A stretch of DNA of 64,000 bases from Apis mellifera (Eukaryota; Arthropoda; Insecta; Hymenoptera; Apidae), in contig NC_037641.1 of NCBI RefSeq assembly GCF_003254395.2, positions 10,024,501-10,088,500 of the forward strand. Direction: 5' to 3'. The position numbers and the translations under genes are program-made. The notes under the pieces were generated by a model. The model saw only the letters and a program-made list of their open reading frames with translations. It was not told the origin of the DNA and did not search any database. Shown here one piece after another: positions 61,328 to 64,000 of the stretch. The number at the start of each line of letters is the position of its first letter. Position 1 is the stretch's first letter.

Positions 61328-62050
61328 TTTAAAAAAGTTATATATTATTTAGGAGATATATTCCCTAACTTCCGGACAATGTTGGAATATGTTGCTGATA
61401 GTCGAATTGATAATGTTCAAGGTCGAATAATTAATCTAATAAGTTCAATAATTACTATAAAGTTTATTAAAAATACTGGAGAATTTAATGGAACTAGATA
61501 TCTTAAAAATATAATATAATTATTATAAATTAAATAAATTAAGAATCTAAATCATAAGGTTAATGATAAAATTATGTTTAATAATAAATGTCTAGTTAGT
61601 GTAAAAATGTAAGGGATTAATCTAAAGATATTTGCAATTATAATATAAAGTATTAGTCTAATAAAAATAATAATATTAGATTGATATTCACGATAACTTA
61701 TATATTTCTTGTTACTTCGATTTGGGACGAATTTAAACTTGCAGAAAATGATGCGGTTCTAAATATCACGGTGTCTGAATATATCTTTATAAGTTACCTT
61801 ATAATTGATCAAGTAATTTCAAACAATATACGCTATTAGAATTAATATTAAAAACATTAGAATATTGAAATATTAATTTCGTGCCTGGTTTAGAAATTTA
61901 AAAAAACTTAAAAAAGAGATGAAATTTACAAATTAATATCTTCTTTCAAAACGTATAACTATTTAGGAGATAATTTAGAATCTAGTTGGAATAATTTACA
62001 TTTCCATCAATCTGATTCGGAAGAAATTTAAACTTGCAAAAAGACGAGAT
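61328..62050. repeat. Diverged local duplication, left copy interrupted by mitochondrial DNA
   Basis: TTATTTAGGAGATA (61,346) and CTATTTAGGAGATA (61,966) begin two copies. GAATTTAAACTTGCAGAAAA (about 61,729) and GAAATTTAAACTTGCAAAAA (about 62,025) close them, with GTTGGAATA between in both. The left copy is about 300 bases longer because it contains the ATP6 insertion. Confidence 0.65.
61392..61688 (-). pseudogene. ATP6: Nuclear mitochondrial insertion (numt): fragment of ATP6
   Basis: Read on the minus strand with the invertebrate mitochondrial code (TGA Trp, ATA Met, AGA Ser), about 98 codons are open and give ATP synthase subunit 6 sequence. Recognisable parts are YQSNIIIFISLMLY at the upstream end, NIFSLIPYIFTLTSHLLLN, LVPLNSPVFLMNFMVIIELI and IIRPWTLSIRLSA at the other end. 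RPWTLSIRLSA is the conserved membrane helix with the essential arginine that faces the c-ring. In the standard code there are in-frame TGA stops, so it cannot be a nuclear gene. Only the middle of ATP6 is present; both ends are cut. Lack of frame breaks suggests a fairly recent insertion. It lies in one copy of a local duplication. Confidence 0.92.
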
Positions 62051-62685
62051 TCTTCGTAAATTCGATTCTCTAATAAACCTCGTATCAATCGATGGATCGA
62101 AAAAAGAATTTCAAAGATATAAAAAGCAGCCATCGTAGAATTAACTACTTGGAGCAGTTTAAAGTAATCCATATTTAGATCCATCTGGTCGAGGATATCG
62201 TGTAATTGCCTACCCTTCCTCGAGACGCCCGTGCAACTTAATTGCATCACTTAATGGCGAACTGGATGGCGGGAATCGACCGGATGTTGTTCCGTCCCCG
62301 AGAAAAATGTAGCGGCCGCGCGAGGAGCCACGCGAAAGGATCGAGATCCGCTAGTCATGCGTTCTAATTAAGATCTCACGGATCAGGCACACGCGATCGC
62401 GATCCAATCCCCCTCTCCTCCCTCCTTTTGCCGTACAATTCATCCCTGTTAATAAATTTCTCGTCCTGGTAGCCAACTCCACCGTGCGAGATTGCCAACG
62501 AGCTTTATTGGAAATCGAAGCTTCCGTGTTATTAAATTTTATTTCACCGTGGAAATACTCTTCGTTGGAAAAGAAAGAGAAGATTAATTATACGCTTTTC
62601 GATTCGTCGAGGATTGACTCGTATAACGCAATTCTCGTCCTTTTTTGCAAAATTTGTAATATATACGTTATAATAACAAGATGAG
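62051..62685. other. Gene-free stretch
   Basis: A GC-balanced block at 62,200-62,480 (CTTAATTGCATCACTTAATGG and CpG-rich sequence with AGCGGCCGC-like words) may be regulatory. No coding exon is recognised. Confidence 0.45.
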
Positions 62686-63515
62686 TGGAATTTCTTTTGT
62701 AATCGATTTCTCAGATTCTAAAAAAAAGAAGGAAAACCGTTCGATTCGCGTTGAAATTTCTTTCATCAAAATGATCCAATAGAGACGTGATATACGATGA
62801 AAATGGATCGATAACATGGAATTTCTTTGATCGATTTCTCAAATTCTAAAAAAAAGAAGGAAAATCGTTCGATTCGCATCCAAATTTCTTTCATGTTTTT
62901 CGTTCATTAAAATGATCTGAGAGAGACGTGATATACGATGAAAATGGATCGATAACATGGAATTTCTTTGATCGATTTCTCAGATTCTAAAAAAAAGAAG
63001 GAAAACCGTTCGATTCGCGTTGAAATTTCTTTCATCAAAATGATCCAATAGAGACGTGATATACGATGAAAATGGATCGATAACATGGAATTTCTTTGAT
63101 CGATTTCTCAAATTCTAAAAAAAAGAAGGAAAATCGTTCGATTCGCATCCAAATTTCTTTCATGTTTTTCGTTCATTAAAATGATCTGAGAGAGACGTGA
63201 TATACGATGAAAATGGATCGATAACATGGAATTTCTTTGATCGATTTCTCAGATTCTAAAAAAAAAAAGGAAAATCGTTCGATTCGCATCCAAATTTCTT
63301 TCACGTTTTTCGTTCATCAAAATGATCCGAGAGAGACGTGATATACGATGAAAATGGATCGATAACATGGAATTTCTTTGATCGATTTCTCAAATTCTAA
63401 AAAAAAGAAGGAAAATCGTTCGATTCGCATCCAAATTTCTTTCATGTTTTTCGTTCATCAAAATGATCCAACAGAGATGTGATATATACAATGGAAACGG
63501 ATCGATAAGATGGAC
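62686..63515. repeat. Higher-order tandem array, six units of 128-141 bases
   Basis: Units start at TGGAATTTCTTT (62,686, 62,817, 62,958, 63,086, 63,227 and 63,368). Two types alternate: type A (about 128-131 bases, with CGATTCGCGTTGAAATTTC) and type B (141 bases, with CGATTCGCATCCAAATTTC and TTTTTCGTTCAT). The order is A B A B B B. The second A-B pair is almost base-for-base identical to the first, so a 269-base dimer was duplicated recently. All units share AAAATGGATCGATAACA and GAGACGTGATATACGATG. Confidence 0.95.
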
Positions 63516-64000
63516 GAAAAGGATCGATTTTGCAGATTTCGAGAATACGAGGGAGCGGAGAGGAGAGGAGAGAGATTGGTGGAGGGAGAAGGATTGGAGA
63601 GCAAGAGTAGCAAGTAGACGGAAAGGCGATTTCTGGCGAGAGCCAATTACGATTCGAGTTGGCGTATAAAGGGCAATCCTATTTGCATAACGCGTCGCGC
63701 GAGTTACCGCCACGAGAGCACGAGATATCTCCATTTACACGCGTCCTTCTTCGCCTCCTTCGTTCTTTTTTTTTTCCCCTCTCCTTCCCCTCTCCTCCTC
63801 CTCCCTTCCCCCTTTACTTTCTTCCCCCCGGCTGCCGTAGATCAAGTCCCGCTGGGCTTTTCGACTCGCCGATTATTTATTGAAACCGGTGAGCCCGGAA
63901 TCGGTCGTGTGGTATATAGTATAACAGAAACGGCGAACCGACAAGACAATTTTTACAAAACCTGGATGCTGGATAAGATTTCGATAGGATTCGATCTTGG
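63516..64000. other. Window end, no gene seen
   Basis: It contains a purine-rich stretch at about 63,550-63,600 and a pyrimidine tract at 63,765-63,825, then GC-balanced sequence to the end. Nothing resolves to an exon. Confidence 0.5.

Noticed and set aside
1..64000. tRNA genes or CRISPR arrays
   Set aside because: No GGTTCGAATCC-type T-loop with matching arms was found, and tandem arrays here lack the repeat-spacer pattern; the host is an insect.

Overview
The window looks like nuclear genomic DNA from a bee, most likely a honey bee (Apis). The reasons are insect-type genes with short AT-rich introns, a pyruvate kinase and an eIF1A of hymenopteran character, abundant CpG in the GC-richer part, and a nuclear copy of a bee-like mitochondrial ATP6 fragment. 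Species was not tested by any search; this is judgement from reading.

Layout. Bases 1 to about 20,750 are very AT-rich and hold all the convincing genes: eIF1A (minus, about 1,121-2,084, last tiny exon not located), pyruvate kinase (minus, six coding exons, 4,867-8,905), an unrecognised Asn/Lys-rich nuclear-type protein of 907 residues (plus, three exons, 13,146-16,251), and a METTL7/TMT1-type membrane methyltransferase (minus, 18,298-20,316) whose middle exon has two frame breaks and whose SAM-binding motif is altered. Pyruvate kinase and the 907-residue gene are divergent across a 4.2 kb gap; the 907-residue gene and the methyltransferase are convergent.

From about 20,750 to 64,000 composition changes sharply to a mosaic of GC-richer, CpG-rich sequence with purine/pyrimidine tracts. 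I find no convincing protein-coding exon in these 43 kb; the many short open frames are those expected in low-stop sequence. What the region does hold is (a) a 334 bp TTAA-flanked piggyBac-like non-autonomous element at 41,047-41,380; (b) a 297 bp mitochondrial ATP6 insertion at 61,392-61,688, still open in the mitochondrial code, inside one copy of a diverged local duplication; (c) at least ten short local tandem duplications or triplications with periods of roughly 115-240 bp, including a higher-order array at 62,686-63,515; and (d) GC-balanced blocks with clustered regulatory-type motifs (Sox-like at 28.75-28.93 kb, CACGTG at 59.8-60.4 kb) that could be enhancers. The genes that are present do housekeeping work (translation initiation, glycolysis); nothing suggests that they act together as one system.
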